A stretch of 64,000 bases of DNA from assembly GCA_018873225.1 (NCBI GenBank), contig JAEILZ010000006.1, positions 4,030,001 to 4,094,000 of the forward strand. The letters are read 5' to 3'. Source of the DNA: [Phialemoniopsis] sp. UDSM-2020. Its lineage: Eukaryota > Ascomycota > Sordariomycetes > Thyridiales > Thyridiaceae. A model generated the notes under the pieces. That model was not told where the DNA came from and ran no database searches. It worked only from the letters and a program-made list of their open reading frames with translations. Each line of letters opens with the position of its first letter. Within the stretch, counting starts at the first letter, position 1. Shown here in pieces: positions 33,801 through 44,656 of the stretch. Made by a program: the position numbers and the translations under genes.

Positions 33801-34947
33801 ATTTGAAAGTGGAACCCCCGTTCATGTACGACAACGCTTGCGTTGGTAAGTCTGGCGTAACTAGTTTTAGAGTCTACAAGGGTTGGGAACTGCAGGTGAC
33901 CGAACGCTAAGAGAGCGGACAAGAAGAGAGAATTGCGGAGACTGTAGTTCAAAGAATACGCTGCCGCTCGGCAGCTACTGTCTGATGATGAAACGTAGGC
34001 TTGAACTGTGGCCAGGAGGGCAAGGAGGAGTAACTTCTAAAGAGGTATACAGGGGGGAGCAGACCAGGGCAGACTCGGCTGCGTGCTGCAGGCTAACGGA
34101 TCCAAGCGCGTTGGAGACAGGTAAATCTTCATGCAGGGTAAATGCATGCTAATAAAGCAAGCGTGGTTGGAACGAGTGGAAACACACGCACCTCTCTCTC
34201 TCGCCAAAGGGAAAAAGCAGGCCGGTGGGCGGCCCCATCCCCCTCCCCAGCTCGCGTGTATGTGTACGTGCGTGCGTAGTGCAGTGCAGTGCGTTGCACT
34301 GGCGATGGCAATCTGCGTGTGGCGGTCCGTTGAACTTTTTCTGATAGAACGGTGGGGATATATCCCAGTAGCCGGTCAAATCTACGGCCACGATCAACGT
34401 GGCTCCATCAAACTGGGCCTGCAAAACGGGCTGTTGGACGGCAAACACAAGGATTAGCGTCTGTCGGCAAGGCCCAACGTCTGCCAGGGTGGCACCCGGC
34501 ACAACGGGAGTAGATGGATCCCCCGGCCAGAGGAGATCTCGGGCATGAGTGCGGACGCGGAGGCAGGAAGACCTGTGCCCTTTGAGTACCCAAGTACCAC
34601 TTGTGAATCACACACGCGCGCGCTGGGGTTTCTCTGCGTTGTCTCTGCCGGCAGCACGACGTGTCGGATGTGGAAAGGGTTCATGTTGAAAAGATGAGCT
34701 CTCTTGATCAGGTATAAGAATACCTCTCCATCCTCTTGTCGGGATGCCACACTCTCCTTGCTATTTCGTAGTCATCGTCTCGAAGTCGGCGCAGAACTCA
34801 GGTGCTGGGGAGAACTGTATACCAACAACACATATCCACACAGGTTCCATTCACGTATACACAGCAACATCACGTCGAACACAATCATATACTCTCTCCT
34901 ACCTGTCTTCTTTCTTGCATCTTGGGCAACAGGTGGTGGCCAAGACT

Positions 34948-35044
34948 GTAAGTTGTCCTGGATCCTGGTTCCGAGAAAGGCCTCCACCCTTGCGTCGCAT
35001 CACTCGATGTCCGATACGCTAACAGTCTGCAACGTTTCGTACAG
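34948..35044 (+). other. Putative 5'-UTR intron of the small Cys protein gene
   Basis: A GTAAGT donor at 34948, a GCTAAC branch-like sequence at 35018-35023 and a TACAG acceptor ending at 35044 form a well-spaced fungal intron in the leader of the gene starting at 35133. Confidence 0.4.
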
Positions 35045-35132
35045 TGCGCAATACTCTCTCCCCTTTTCCAATACTCTCTCGAGGGTACCAGACCCCCAAC
35101 CCCTCTGGTTGTCCAGCAGGCGAGCAAACATC

Positions 35133-35465
35133 ATGTGCTACTACGAGCAAACTCGGTGGAGATGCGGCTACTGGAGATGGGGGAACTTTCGCCAACAGTG
35201 TACCAAGGAGTACCGAACTGGGGAGACATGCGGGCTGAAGCTCGTCTACGACACGATATACAATAATTCGAAGTGCAAGCTTTGCGAGCAGATGGAGAAG
35301 AAGGAAAGGCGCTGGACGAAGATGGCTCAAGACGTCGAACGCTGGCGGCGCGAGGGGAACCGGCGGGCAACAATCGAGAAGACGGAAGGTGACATGGAAG
35401 ACCTGCGGCATCAGATCAACAAGCTCTGGTTGGACCACCAAGCACGGCAAACGGATATGTCTTGA
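35133..35465 (+). CDS. Conserved-looking small Cys/Trp-containing protein with coiled coil, unknown function
   Basis: The reading frame has 110 residues and starts at ATG 35133 (MCYYEQTRWRCGYWRWGNF). The N-terminal half carries six cysteines (positions about 2, 11, 22, 32, 47, 50), including KCKLCEQ, and an unusual density of Trp and Tyr. This suggests a small metal-binding or disulfide-bonded fold; there is no signal peptide. The C-terminal half is a highly charged predicted coiled coil (RRWTKMAQDVERWRREGNRR, then IEKTEGDMEDLRHQINKL). I recall similar uncharacterised proteins in other Sordariomycetes with the same MCYYEQTRW start, but no function is known to me. The open frame continues upstream of this Met, but that part is leader sequence with an apparent intron. 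Confidence 0.7.
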   Translation: MCYYEQTRWRCGYWRWGNFRQQCTKEYRTGETCGLKLVYDTIYNNSKCKLCEQMEKKERRWTKMAQDVERWRREGNRRATIEKTEGDMEDLRHQINKLWLDHQARQTDMS

Positions 35466-37780
35466 TGGAACAGAGGAGTCGGCAACATCTGGTAAGAGGC
35501 GATCAGATCTGGAATCTGTGTCTGTGGTCAATGGTGCTGATCCAGATGGTGATCCAGATGTCCACGACGAGAGAGTCAAAAGTCGACAGAGAGGGCGGCT
35601 ATTTCGAAATTGTTTCCTTTTTGCGGTCTAGGCCTTGTCTCGTTATTAGGGCTGGATTTTGCGCGGTTTCCGGCTACGGAGGAGCAGCTGCAGAGGGAGA
35701 AACACCCCTGGCGGCTGCTCATGGTCGTTACTTTTCCCCTTGGTTATTCCTAACTCTTGACTGGCTTCGGTCCCTACTCTCGATCTGGGTGGCGGCAGTG
35801 TGGCGGGACGAGTGGATGATTCAGAACAGCAGATGGACAAAACGAAACGATCGTGAGAAACGAAAAACGCGGCATGACGATCAGGAAATGTCGAATAGCA
35901 GAGATGCCAGCATCGAAACAGAATGGCTCGACAGGCTGACGAGCGAGCTGCAGAAAAGGGTTGCGAGGATCGGGGTTTCGCAAGGGCTACTTGATTTTCC
36001 AAGGAAGAGCGGTGTGCCTGAGCCATCTAACCACGTTACAGTCACTCCTAGGGGGCTCTGAAGGTCACAGGAGGACAGCTAGCGGTGGTGGCCGGCACTG
36101 CTCGTTGTATTTTGTACATATATGGCGTTCAGTAGACGCGCAAAAGATCTATCGTGTATAGTGCCGCGTTTCCGCTCTAGATCGATATAACAAGTGCCCA
36201 GATGGCTACTTGACCTCTCAACGCTGGGATGGTGACCCATGAAGCATTTTGCAGTGCCACGGTGCCGCGGGCAGAGAGAAAAAACCGGCGCATCATTGAC
36301 CCCTGTCACTGTCCACACGACAATTCCGGGTGTCGCCCCGGCTCCGACGACTCAATGGTATCAGACACAGAACATAGCTGGCCATACACTCAAGAACAAG
36401 CCAAGACGAGGAAGAAGAGACGAAAGACACAAAAACGAACCATATATGACGTGAATCGGCAGTTCTCGAGGAATCCAGAGGCACAGATGGAGGGGCTCGC
36501 GCTGAAGGAGCCTTCGTCGTAGTGGGGTGTACATACATGAACATGACAGGGAATAGGGACTCCCGCAGGTTCCTCGTCTAGCAGGCAGTACAGTGGCATT
36601 CGGCCTTGGCCCTGTCCATCCTGCGCAGCAGGTAATGTCTCGCTATGCAGATGGTCCACAGACAGCAGGGGGCTGCCGTGGCGGCGCCCGGGTCAGCGCC
36701 CTCCCTCGCGACAGGAGTAGCATGGGTAGGGCATCAGCGCCGCTGAAGAATTGCTCGACTGCAGGGCTGATTGGCTGTGGCAATGTCGAGATCGCCGGCT
36801 CTTCAGCAGTGGCCGGAACCCCATCCATGGCGACTGGTCTCAAGGGAGTGAGGGAGCGAGGGAGTGGCTTTTTGATGACGGGTCGTGTCCAATTCGCCTA
36901 GCTACCCTAGGGTATCCCAACCTATCCCTATCCTTGCCAAGGGCGGCGCACAGACTCCCGCAGGAGCCCGAGTCTAGAAGACCCAAGGAAGAAAACCCCA
37001 GCAAGATCCATGGCATCCGTGGCGGATACACACAACCCCTCCACTTTCAGCCGACAGAAATTGAAACTGGTGCCCGCAAGCAGTCCAGAACGGGAACAAG
37101 AGACACAGAGAGAGAAGGGAAATCCCGCTCGACTATCCCATAAGACCCCCCCGACGTCCATAAAAGCCTGGAACAGTACAAAGCTCCCAAGGCTAGATCT
37201 GCAGGCCTTTATTTTAATGCCCCCACTGTCAAGCAGCGTCAGCATCCCATGTGCACGTGGCCGTCGCTCAGTGGGCGTTTGTGAAGCGAAAAGAGGGTTC
37301 TGCATCTGCACCGTCGCTTGACGAAGACGCTTGGACTGCACTGTACAAATAGAGCCTGTCCAAAAAAGGCCCCGGTCACCACCGGTCGAAAATTTCACAC
37401 AAAAGATAGGTTGATCTCAATATGATGAGGCCGTGGGTCAAGCGAAGCACAAGCCTCCTCTTGCCCGTCGTGGATATCTGTGTCGGCAAAATCACCGATG
37501 TGCAGTCCGTCGTGTGCCGGTGCAACTTTGGATGGAAATCGTTTCTTTGGTATTCTTTTTGGGGCTGTTGTTACGGGTTGTTGCTGGTGGGTATCGAAAG
37601 AAGAAATACAACACTAAAAAAATCCATCCTTTCACACATAATGCCTGCTGCGTCTGATCAAGCATCTGCTGCGGTGTCCCCGCGATCACCAGTGCCGACT
37701 GGACCTATGAAGTGGCATCGATGGGCCAACTCATGACCGGGGGATCCCAGCAGTACCGGCCAGCTGGGTCGACCTTGTCG
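35466..37780. other. Intergenic region downstream of the small Cys protein gene
   Basis: This 2.3 kb is bounded by the 3' ends of two convergent genes. A 199-codon open frame overlapping the stop at 35465 has no usual composition or domain and is treated as chance. No RNA gene or repeat was recognised. Confidence 0.45.
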
Positions 37781-38400
37781 TCATGCAACCGCCGCTGCTG
37801 CATCTGCAAAGTTGCCAACCAGTGGTTCGCCGACCTCAGCCTTGACCGGCGGCACGCTGCGTTGCATCTCGACCGTATCCTCCTCTTGTAGTGTCCAATC
37901 AATTCTTGCGTCGGCTGCAAGATCATCGACCGAGAGCTTGGAAAGAAGGGTCTGGTACCGGGCGAGCCGGGCGTCCTGGCCGCTCGGTGCATATGCAGCG
38001 GGCGTGATGCGTGCCACACCATCCTGCGGCGCAATCTCGAAGATGTCGACCATATTACTGCACGTCATCATTGTCAGCCCGCGTCCTAGTCAGCCCCGAC
38101 GTCCGGGTTCTCGGGGCAAGGGGAGGTGTGCGTACTCGGATGTGCGGGCTACTACTCTCTGCAGAGCCTCAATCTCTCTCTGGACCTCCATCGGGTCGTC
38201 ATGCCCGTTTTGCTGTTCCCCAAAGCTTCCATATTGAATGCCGTTCGGATCGTCGAAGAGAAGACGGGATTCTTCGTCCTGAGGAGCGAGATAAACAGTG
38301 TTAGATAAGGGCAAACCCGCAAAGGTGCTCGTTGGGCACCACTAACCTCGTCGTAGCTGTCCTTGCGCCTGCTTCCCAGACAGGAGGAACAGATGCCCAT
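37781..38400 (-). CDS. LAMTOR1/Ego1-like lipid-anchored Ragulator/EGO complex subunit
   Basis: This is a small acidic protein of 157 residues predicted to anchor the EGO/Ragulator complex, and thereby the Rag GTPases and TORC1, to the vacuolar membrane. Exons are 38400-38347, 38278-38136 and 38057-37781; introns are 68 and 78 nt with good donors. The N-terminus MGICSSCLG gives a Gly2 for N-myristoylation and Cys4 and Cys7 for palmitoylation, the arrangement of p18/LAMTOR1 and Ego1. The next part is acidic (DEESRLLFDDPNG), then a helix (REIEALQRVVARTSDNMVDI), the most conserved block of the LAMTOR1 family. The C-terminal part (ARLARYQTLLSKLS) is helical and the tail is Ala-rich. Sequence conservation in this family is low, so the assignment rests mainly on the lipid-anchor motif and the NMVDI helix. 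Confidence 0.82.
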
Positions 38401-39322
38401 GGTGTATAGTAGCCCCGCGCTAATATGACGGAGGGAGGTCGTGGGTAGGGTAGGTAAGGGATGGCCTGGTCGGCACACGGCAGGTCTCCTTTAGGGGGAG
38501 ACTGAGCGAGGGAACACCATGCGCTGACGCAAGCAGGACGAGGAGAGGCCACACAGAACTTGCCCTAAGAGAAAAAGGCAAATGAGTGATGGAGGCAAGG
38601 CTGCCCTTACTGGCATGCGGTAGGGACTGATTGTGCCTGGTCTTGGGTGGGAGATGATTCAGGTGGGAGCTTTTGCCCAGAATCGACGCGGGCTGATTGC
38701 TGGCCCAGCAGCGCCCAGCCGCGTTTCATCTGACAGGGCATTTTGATTGGTCGGCACACTCTGAAGGGCTGACAGCTGGCCACCATCTGTCTACCACCTG
38801 TCTACCTCACCATGGAGACTCCATCCCTTGACATCTCTCCCTTCAAACCCTCCCCTTTACCTTTTCTCCCTTGTTGTTGTTTGGCTCTATCGATTATTGA
38901 TTCCAGGTTTCCTCCTAGAAGATCCCTTTCTCATTTGCCCTATTGTGCTTTTGTCACCCTTGGTGCTGGAAGGGTCTTTTTGTGGGCTCTTCTTGGCCCC
39001 AGCGCTCGACAGTCCTGCGCTCTTCTCACCCTGAATCCAGGAACCCTTCTCCCCTTCCAACAATAGACTATGAGTTCTTCAATATATCAAATTGCGCTCC
39101 CTAGAGACCCTCTCCTTGACTGTATTATGCCGTCCAAGGGCGGGACGGCGCCGCCTCTATATGAGGCCGTGCCTCCCGCGAGATGTCTGACTTGAGATCA
39201 ATGCATCAAACCAACCACTCACCTCTCCGGCCAGTCATTCACTCGTGCTTAAACGTTCATCCTCGCCGGCTCATCTCCTTCTAAGATTTCCACACACTCT
39301 TACCATCATCACACATCTCAAA
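38401..39322. promoter_or_regulatory. Divergent promoter region (LAMTOR1-like and secreted protein genes)
   Basis: This 922 bp lies between outward-facing starts. A TATA-like element (CTATATGAG) at about 39,157-39,165 lies roughly 160 nt before the secreted-protein ATG and is a plausible core promoter. The right 100 bases are CA/CT-rich leader. Confidence 0.5.
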
Positions 39323-40336
39323 ATGACTCTGAGGAGTAGCATCCTGGCCATGTGCCTTGCCCTGGCACCCGTCTACGCCGCCAACCCCATGACCTGCGAG
39401 TGTCCTGCCAGCGGCGCTCCCACTGACGGCCACAGCGTCGTCACCGTCACCGAGACGCACACGGCCACCGCCCCCAACACGGCCGTCTCGACCGTCGTCC
39501 AGACCGTCACCAAGCCCGCCGATGGCGACAACGGCAACGGCGGCGGCGGCTCCAACACCAACATCCACACCGTCACCGTCAGCAACATCGTGACCGAGAC
39601 CCAGACTGCCGTCGTCACTGTCATCCAGACCGCGCCCGCAGTCGGCGGCGGCAACAAGGTCGTCACCATCACCGTGACCGACACCTTCACCCAGCGCGGC
39701 GAGCCCTCGACCGTCTACCAGACCCTCACCACCACCGGCGGCAGCGGCGACAACAACAACGGCGGCGGCGACAACGGCGCCTCAGTCACGACGCCCGTCA
39801 CCAAGCCCCAGGACACCTCGTCCCCGACCAGCGGCGGCGGTAGCAACACCTCCGCCGGCGGTGACGACAACAACAACGGCGGCGGCGGCGGCGGCAACAC
39901 GGCCACGGAGACCGACTGCCCCGACGAGCCCAACACCAACGTCCAGCTCACCATGACCACCACCGTGCCCCCGACCAACACGGGCGGCAACAACGGCTAC
40001 CCGACCATGACGACCGGCGACCACCCGCACACCTGCCACCACAACGGCACGTGCTACGGCAACGGCGGCAAGCCCATCACCAACATCGTCACCTTCACCC
40101 AGACCGGCGACCTGTGCGGCGTCTCGACCCTGCTCGAGACCGTCTACAACACCGTCACCGTCACCGCCGTCGTCACCGCCGACCAGCCCAGCCCCTCGAC
40201 CGGCTTCGGCACCAACTCGACCGTCAATGCCACCACCTCGGACACCGACGGCGTCTCGGGCAGCCTGAGGGCGCGCAAGCTCGCCGGCCACCTCGACCTC
40301 AACGCTGCCGGCCACGTCGTCCGGAGGAAGTACTGA
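39323..40336 (+). CDS. Secreted Thr/Gly/Asn-rich low-complexity protein
   Basis: This is a single-exon gene of 337 residues. The first 20 residues (MTLRSSILAMCLALAPVYAA) form a clear signal peptide; an in-frame extension upstream of this ATG is leader. The mature part is dominated by Thr/Val repeats (VVTVTETHT, IHTVTVSNIVTETQTAVV, VVTITVTDTFTQ) and by Gly/Asn spacers (DNGNGGGGSNTN, GDDNNNGGGGGGNT). This composition is typical of heavily O-glycosylated fungal cell-wall or surface proteins. There are eight cysteines including CECP near the N-terminus, and several NxT/NxS sites. There is no hydrophobic C-terminal GPI signal; the C-terminus is GHVVRRKY with a dibasic RR that a Kex2-like protease could cut. 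I recognise no catalytic domain or named effector family. Codon use is extremely C/G-biased in the third position. Confidence 0.85.
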   Translation: MTLRSSILAMCLALAPVYAANPMTCECPASGAPTDGHSVVTVTETHTATAPNTAVSTVVQTVTKPADGDNGNGGGGSNTNIHTVTVSNIVTETQTAVVTVIQTAPAVGGGNKVVTITVTDTFTQRGEPSTVYQTLTTTGGSGDNNNGGGDNGASVTTPVTKPQDTSSPTSGGGSNTSAGGDDNNNGGGGGGNTATETDCPDEPNTNVQLTMTTTVPPTNTGGNNGYPTMTTGDHPHTCHHNGTCYGNGGKPITNIVTFTQTGDLCGVSTLLETVYNTVTVTAVVTADQPSPSTGFGTNSTVNATTSDTDGVSGSLRARKLAGHLDLNAAGHVVRRKY

Positions 40337-40863
40337 AGATCTTCATTCTTGAGATCGAGGCTCTTTGGGACGGTGGCATTTGCATGAGAGATGTGCGAGG
40401 TCAAGTTGAAAACTTAATGTGACAGAACATCCTACGGCGTTCATTGGTGGGGAAATGATCGGGTTTCTTCTTTTTTTACTTTTCTTTTGCATCACGGTAC
40501 CATCATTGCATAGATATCAACTTAATCATCTAGTATAAGCAGCCCGCTAGAAGGGGAGATGCATGAGGGCAGGTGTCCTTGGACGACGACCTCATGACGA
40601 GAAAGGGACATGGCGTGGCATAACATGTAAACAGCACTATAGGTACCGATAGACGGAGTTTTCCAAGTGCATCAATTAATATAGACATCAACTTCATGAT
40701 ATTCATATCCCCATTCCCATGTACTCATTGATGGCATGACAAATAACTTCATGTGCTAACCCGAGACATCAGAGCAAGATAGCAAAATAACGCTGGCAAA
40801 TCGACCGGTCAACAGGTACCCTTTGAGCCTTCAGGACTCCAATTCCCATGCCTTCACCACCGT
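40337..40863. other. Convergent 3' region between the secreted protein and HORMA genes
   Basis: This 527 bp lies between two stop codons. It is AT-rich (for example around 40,470-40,540 and 40,670-40,750) and must hold both 3' UTRs. No gene was recognised. Confidence 0.5.
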
Positions 40864-42509
40864 CTATCTCAAGAGATAGGCAGCAAATCCGCTGGCCCCT
40901 GCGCCTGGTCCGACTGCCTCCGATTGAACCGGCCTGGACAGATACCGGGCAAACCCCACTGGTTTGCCTGCCTCGTCAGCAGGCTGAGGCAGACTGCTCC
41001 ATGGTGTCAAGTTCCTTTCATCCCTTTGATCGCTTATATGGTCTGCAATAAAGGCTCCTCTCTCTGTGAGAAATTGGGAGGCAAGTTTCTGAGTTGGGGG
41101 CAGGGAATCCGAGACTGGTTCGAAAACGGGCTGCAAGCACATGTTAGTACGTCGATACTTTCATGGGACGCTTGGGGGCATACTATTTGCGACTGTGAGC
41201 TTTTCATCTTTTTGGCTTTCCTCGGGAGTGTTCTCCGCTGTCGTTTTGGTGTTTGAGGCCTCTTGATCTTTTGCTTGGTGCTTCTAGCTGGCCATGACTG
41301 AAAGTCGGCGGACAGCGGATGTTCTAGCTTCGATGAATTTTGGAGTGGCTCAGATCCAGCAACAGAGCCCTTCACTCCGAGGCTGTATCCTCCCGGTCGT
41401 GATTTGGGCCTTCCATGTTCCTTTCTCTTCAGTGCGCCCAGGGATGGCCTGGTCGCCACTGGTTCCTCCGGCTCGATTTCCGGGTCCTTTGGTAACGATG
41501 CTTCAGGCGAGTCGACAACGTCTATAGGACCAATTCTGTGGGATCGGGGTCAGTCATCGTTCAAGAACCTCGATGGGCTTGCACATACCGAAGATTGCTT
41601 ATCGTGAAGGTAGAAAACGCTGACCGCCGTGATAGTACTTGTTCTGCCTCTTCGATATTGCACCCAAGATGCGCTCCAGAGCCGAACCGGTCTAGATAGC
41701 CGGCTTTTGGGTACGTTACCAGTGTATTGAACATTGGGCCTTCAAACACTTGTCAGTACCGTTGTCGCGGACGGGACAGAAAGGGGCCGATTATGCTTGC
41801 GTACCAGACCAAGTGGGTAGACTATCGAGATTCTGTGTCAGGGAATAGAAGCCCTCGGATATATTTGGGGCCTCAGTGCTGAGGCTCCCGATACCGGACC
41901 AAGTGATGATGATATCCTGGGTACCATCATCTCGGTAGTATAGTTTGATTTTGCAACATTCAATGAGGCTCTCTGGTGAAGCGTCCCGGCTGTTGAAAAA
42001 ACAGAGGTTAAGCTTCACCACCCCGGCATCGACAAGGGCGGGGAAAATGTCCGCCTCCTAAGCAAAAGTCAATTTGATCTGATTCATTGATCTGCCATGA
42101 GATGACTGTGCAAGCACGCACCAAGACGTTGAGAAAGTATTCGAATTTCTTGTGAGGATGTCGGCGAGGGAATACGAAGGTATCCGCATCAAGATACTTT
42201 CGCTCGGAGGTTGGCCGGGCAGGTGTGTCCATGGCGAGAAGGTCTTGATAGGGGGTCATGATGAGATCTGTCGAGAGTAGTTGAAAACACTCGGCCGGAA
42301 ATGCGCCACTGATGATACCATGATCAGCCATGTTGCATTTGGGAGAGCAGGGAGGGACGGAGTACCGAATGAGCATGATACTGCTTAGCTACACCGTTGA
42401 CGTTAGCTGCAGTCCTGAATTCGGATCGCTCCCCATGTAGGTAGGACTTCAATCTCACAGAAGCAGTTAGAACAGTCTTGAGGAGTTCAATGTCTCGCTG
42501 CGGGGCCAT
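40864..42509 (-). CDS. HORMA-domain protein, Hop1-like (meiotic chromosome axis)
   Basis: The 427-residue protein was reconstructed from seven exons: 42509-42459, 42388-42366 (23 nt), 42308-42122, 42057-41805, 41739-41589, 41535-41184 and 41130-40864. The six introns are 53-70 nt, most with a visible CTRAC branch site. The total is in frame to the TAG at 40864. The N-terminus (LLKTVLTASLSSIMLIRGAF, then PAECF) is the first HORMA helix and RG.FP..CF motif of Hop1/HORMAD proteins. KKFEYFLNVLEADIFPAL and the alternating hydrophobic strands around IKLYYRDDGTQDIIITW continue the HORMA fold to about residue 220. HORMA proteins of this class assemble on meiotic chromosome axes by binding closure motifs. 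After the domain come an acidic/proline segment, a basic nuclear-localisation-type region (KQKIKRPQTPKRQRRTLPRK) and a tail with two similar motifs. I see no PHD or CxxC zinc finger, which full Hop1 often has. Confidence 0.8.
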
Positions 42510-43133
42510 ACTGGCGAGATGCTAGTGAATCGACCGAGTCTGGAATACGAAAGGGACGGCGTTGTGTCAAAAGCATGAGGGGGGATAAGGCACTGTTCAG
42601 AGATCGAACATGTGGTAGCAGTAAAGGACAGAATGGAAGGTTAGGTATGTCAAGCATTCGAGTGAGTTGTTGAGGGCAGGCACATGCAGTGTCGTGGCTA
42701 CCAACTTAGGTGTTTCTGCCTGTTAGATTGCGTACCTGCTCGTTTCACCAACCGAGTTACTTGCTGCGTCTCTCCTCCACTTCAATTATGTGGAAAGGTC
42801 AATCCAGACGGGCCATGATATGATTAAGATTTGGCTTTCTTGATCATGATCATGAACATGACTTCTCGTTCTCGATCTGAATTGGGAGAGTCTCGATCAA
42901 TAGCATTTTTTTCTTTCTTTTTCTTTCTTACAATTGCAACCGCTGCCGAAGTCCACCATGCATATTGTGGCCCAAAGCGATACATCATGAGATTATTTTC
43001 TCGAATCATGCTACTACTACTCTACTACCTACGACTATTGTACGTCACCGTTAGGATCACAGACTTCAAAGCGGATGAGAGCGCGGCTGTAGGCTTTGGC
43101 AGAGAAATGGAGCACCGGCAAGGAACCAGGAGG

Positions 43134-43157
43134 CCGGAGCCGGAGCCGGAGCCAGAG
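43134..43157. repeat. CCGGAG hexanucleotide repeat
   Basis: Three perfect copies of CCGGAG are followed by one copy with a single change (CCAGAG) and then a degenerate tail. Confidence 0.9.
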
Positions 43158-44144
43158 CCAGAACTGGAGTCGGCAGCCGGCAAGCACTAGCCAAAGACGA
43201 GACTCCTTTCACACGAGGCTGCGGCTGATCGGAGCCAGTGTTATTGGGGATGAAACCATTGGTCGACAGAGGTCGGTACAGCGGCAGGCAAGGCCAGAAG
43301 TGAGTGGTCCTTGGCAACTGGCACGAGGCAAGGGGGAGGGGACAGTCTGCGGGCGAAATGCAACAGACAGGACACACCGCAAGAAAGGGGGTTGCATGCA
43401 CGCTACTTCGCCCTCGGCCCCTGGTTCCCTGTGATCAATTAAACGCGATACACATGGTTCCGTGGGATGGGGTTTTGCATGAACACAGGGGAGCGCGCGA
43501 CCGCGTCGTGATTGCAACTCATCGCTGGTCAGGGGTTGGTACCTACTGCGACCTCTTGGGACCGCGTTTTGGGGGCGGGGAGATGCGTATGGAGAAGGCC
43601 CATCAGGTCTGCTAGACCTCTACGTGATCTGTGCATTTTTTACCCTACTTAAGTACAAAAAGTCCAGTAATTCAACGACACGTCCAGGTTCGATGGACGC
43701 GCTTTTGGTCGAAGGCTGGAAGGCTGGGAGTGCTGAAAATGGGGCCCGCCCGGGCCTTTGTGGTGGCGGCCCCTGGTAGCGAGCGGGTCGCCTAAACAGG
43801 CCTCAGGGCGCGTAAAAACTGGGTGCGGTCGAGGGGCTAGACTGCTTCTGGAACCCAGCCGGTTAGCTGTACCGTAAAAAGAAAACAAGGCTGTGGCTGA
43901 CACGCATGGAGATCGCATGTGGCCACTGCCGGCTTAGGTAAAAGTAAGGGAAGGTCGCTCAGTCACAGTCAGGTCAGGCAGTCGGTTACCACGTTGCTTT
44001 TGGGCTTCTACTAGACTGATAAAATACGCATCGGACATGTTATTGATAATGGCAGATTTGGTCTTGAAGCTGATGGTGAGGGAGGGACCGAATGATCGCT
44101 GTCGCGTGAGGCAAATCAGAGGTTTCTTCTTGGGGGAATCCTCT

Positions 44145-44168
44145 GCCTGCTTGCCTGCTTGCCTGCTT
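44145..44168. repeat. GCCTGCTT octamer, three tandem copies
   Basis: Three perfect head-to-tail copies of an 8-nt unit lie in the non-coding region upstream of the Cdc4-type gene. Confidence 0.9.
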
Positions 44169-44632
44169 CGCAAGGGAAGCGGAAGCCACGTGAGTGGCTG
44201 GTGAGACGCCCACATGTGATCGATCCATGGCCATGGCGATTTGGAAGCGACCGATGCAGTGCGGGCGGCCACGCCGGGCTTACCGCGTCTTTGTTGCCTC
44301 TGGAGGGAGCCACTGAAGGTACTGCACGGCACAGTCATCAGTGTGTAGTACCTTGAGAGGCTACACTTACTTTAGTCAGACCGCACCCGTAGTGGCCGAG
44401 AGCGGCAGAATTCCTTGTTTTACTAGGGGCAAAAAATAGCGGAGAGGGGGGCGGTGGTGGAATTCTTACAGGGGGAAAGAGAAGAGAGAGAGGGGCGCAA
44501 GCATGCACCACGGAGCGGAGGGAGACCCAAGAAAGACTGGAAGAGCCTGACTAAACTTAGGAACCAGTGCCAGCCAAACCCGTGATTGATGGGCCGGCAA
44601 GGCAGCGGAACTTTGGAAAATCGCCCTTCCAT

Positions 44633-44656
44633 CCATGCCTCCATGCCTCCATGCCT
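44633..44656. repeat. CCATGCCT octamer, three tandem copies
   Basis: Three perfect copies of an 8-nt unit, each containing an ATG, lie within the pyrimidine-rich leader region of the Cdc4-type gene. Confidence 0.9.

Larger units (their letters stand above)
26796..35132. other. 8.3 kb gene-poor region
   Basis: Only short open frames occur here, none with recognisable domains, biased codon use or a plausible exon chain. It is the largest gap in the window and lies between two outward-directed genes, so it should contain both promoters and leaders. Visible features are a 15-nt tandem repeat (27796-27840), a GC-rich palindromic patch (about 30,574-30,640), an (AC)n tract near 32,170, and a GT-rich tract near 34,255-34,300. 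A likely 5'-UTR intron lies close to the right-hand gene (34948-35044). GC content is not conspicuously lowered, so it does not look like RIP-degraded transposon DNA. No tRNA B-box was found by eye. Confidence 0.5.

Noticed and set aside
26796..35132. RIP-mutated transposon remains
   Set aside because: The region is not markedly AT-rich and lacks long TA-rich tracts, so RIP decay is not supported by eye; a RIP-index calculation would settle it.
35465..36061. 199-codon open frame directly overlapping the stop of the small Cys protein
   Set aside because: Mixed composition, no recognisable domain and it begins inside the stop of a better gene; treated as 3' UTR.
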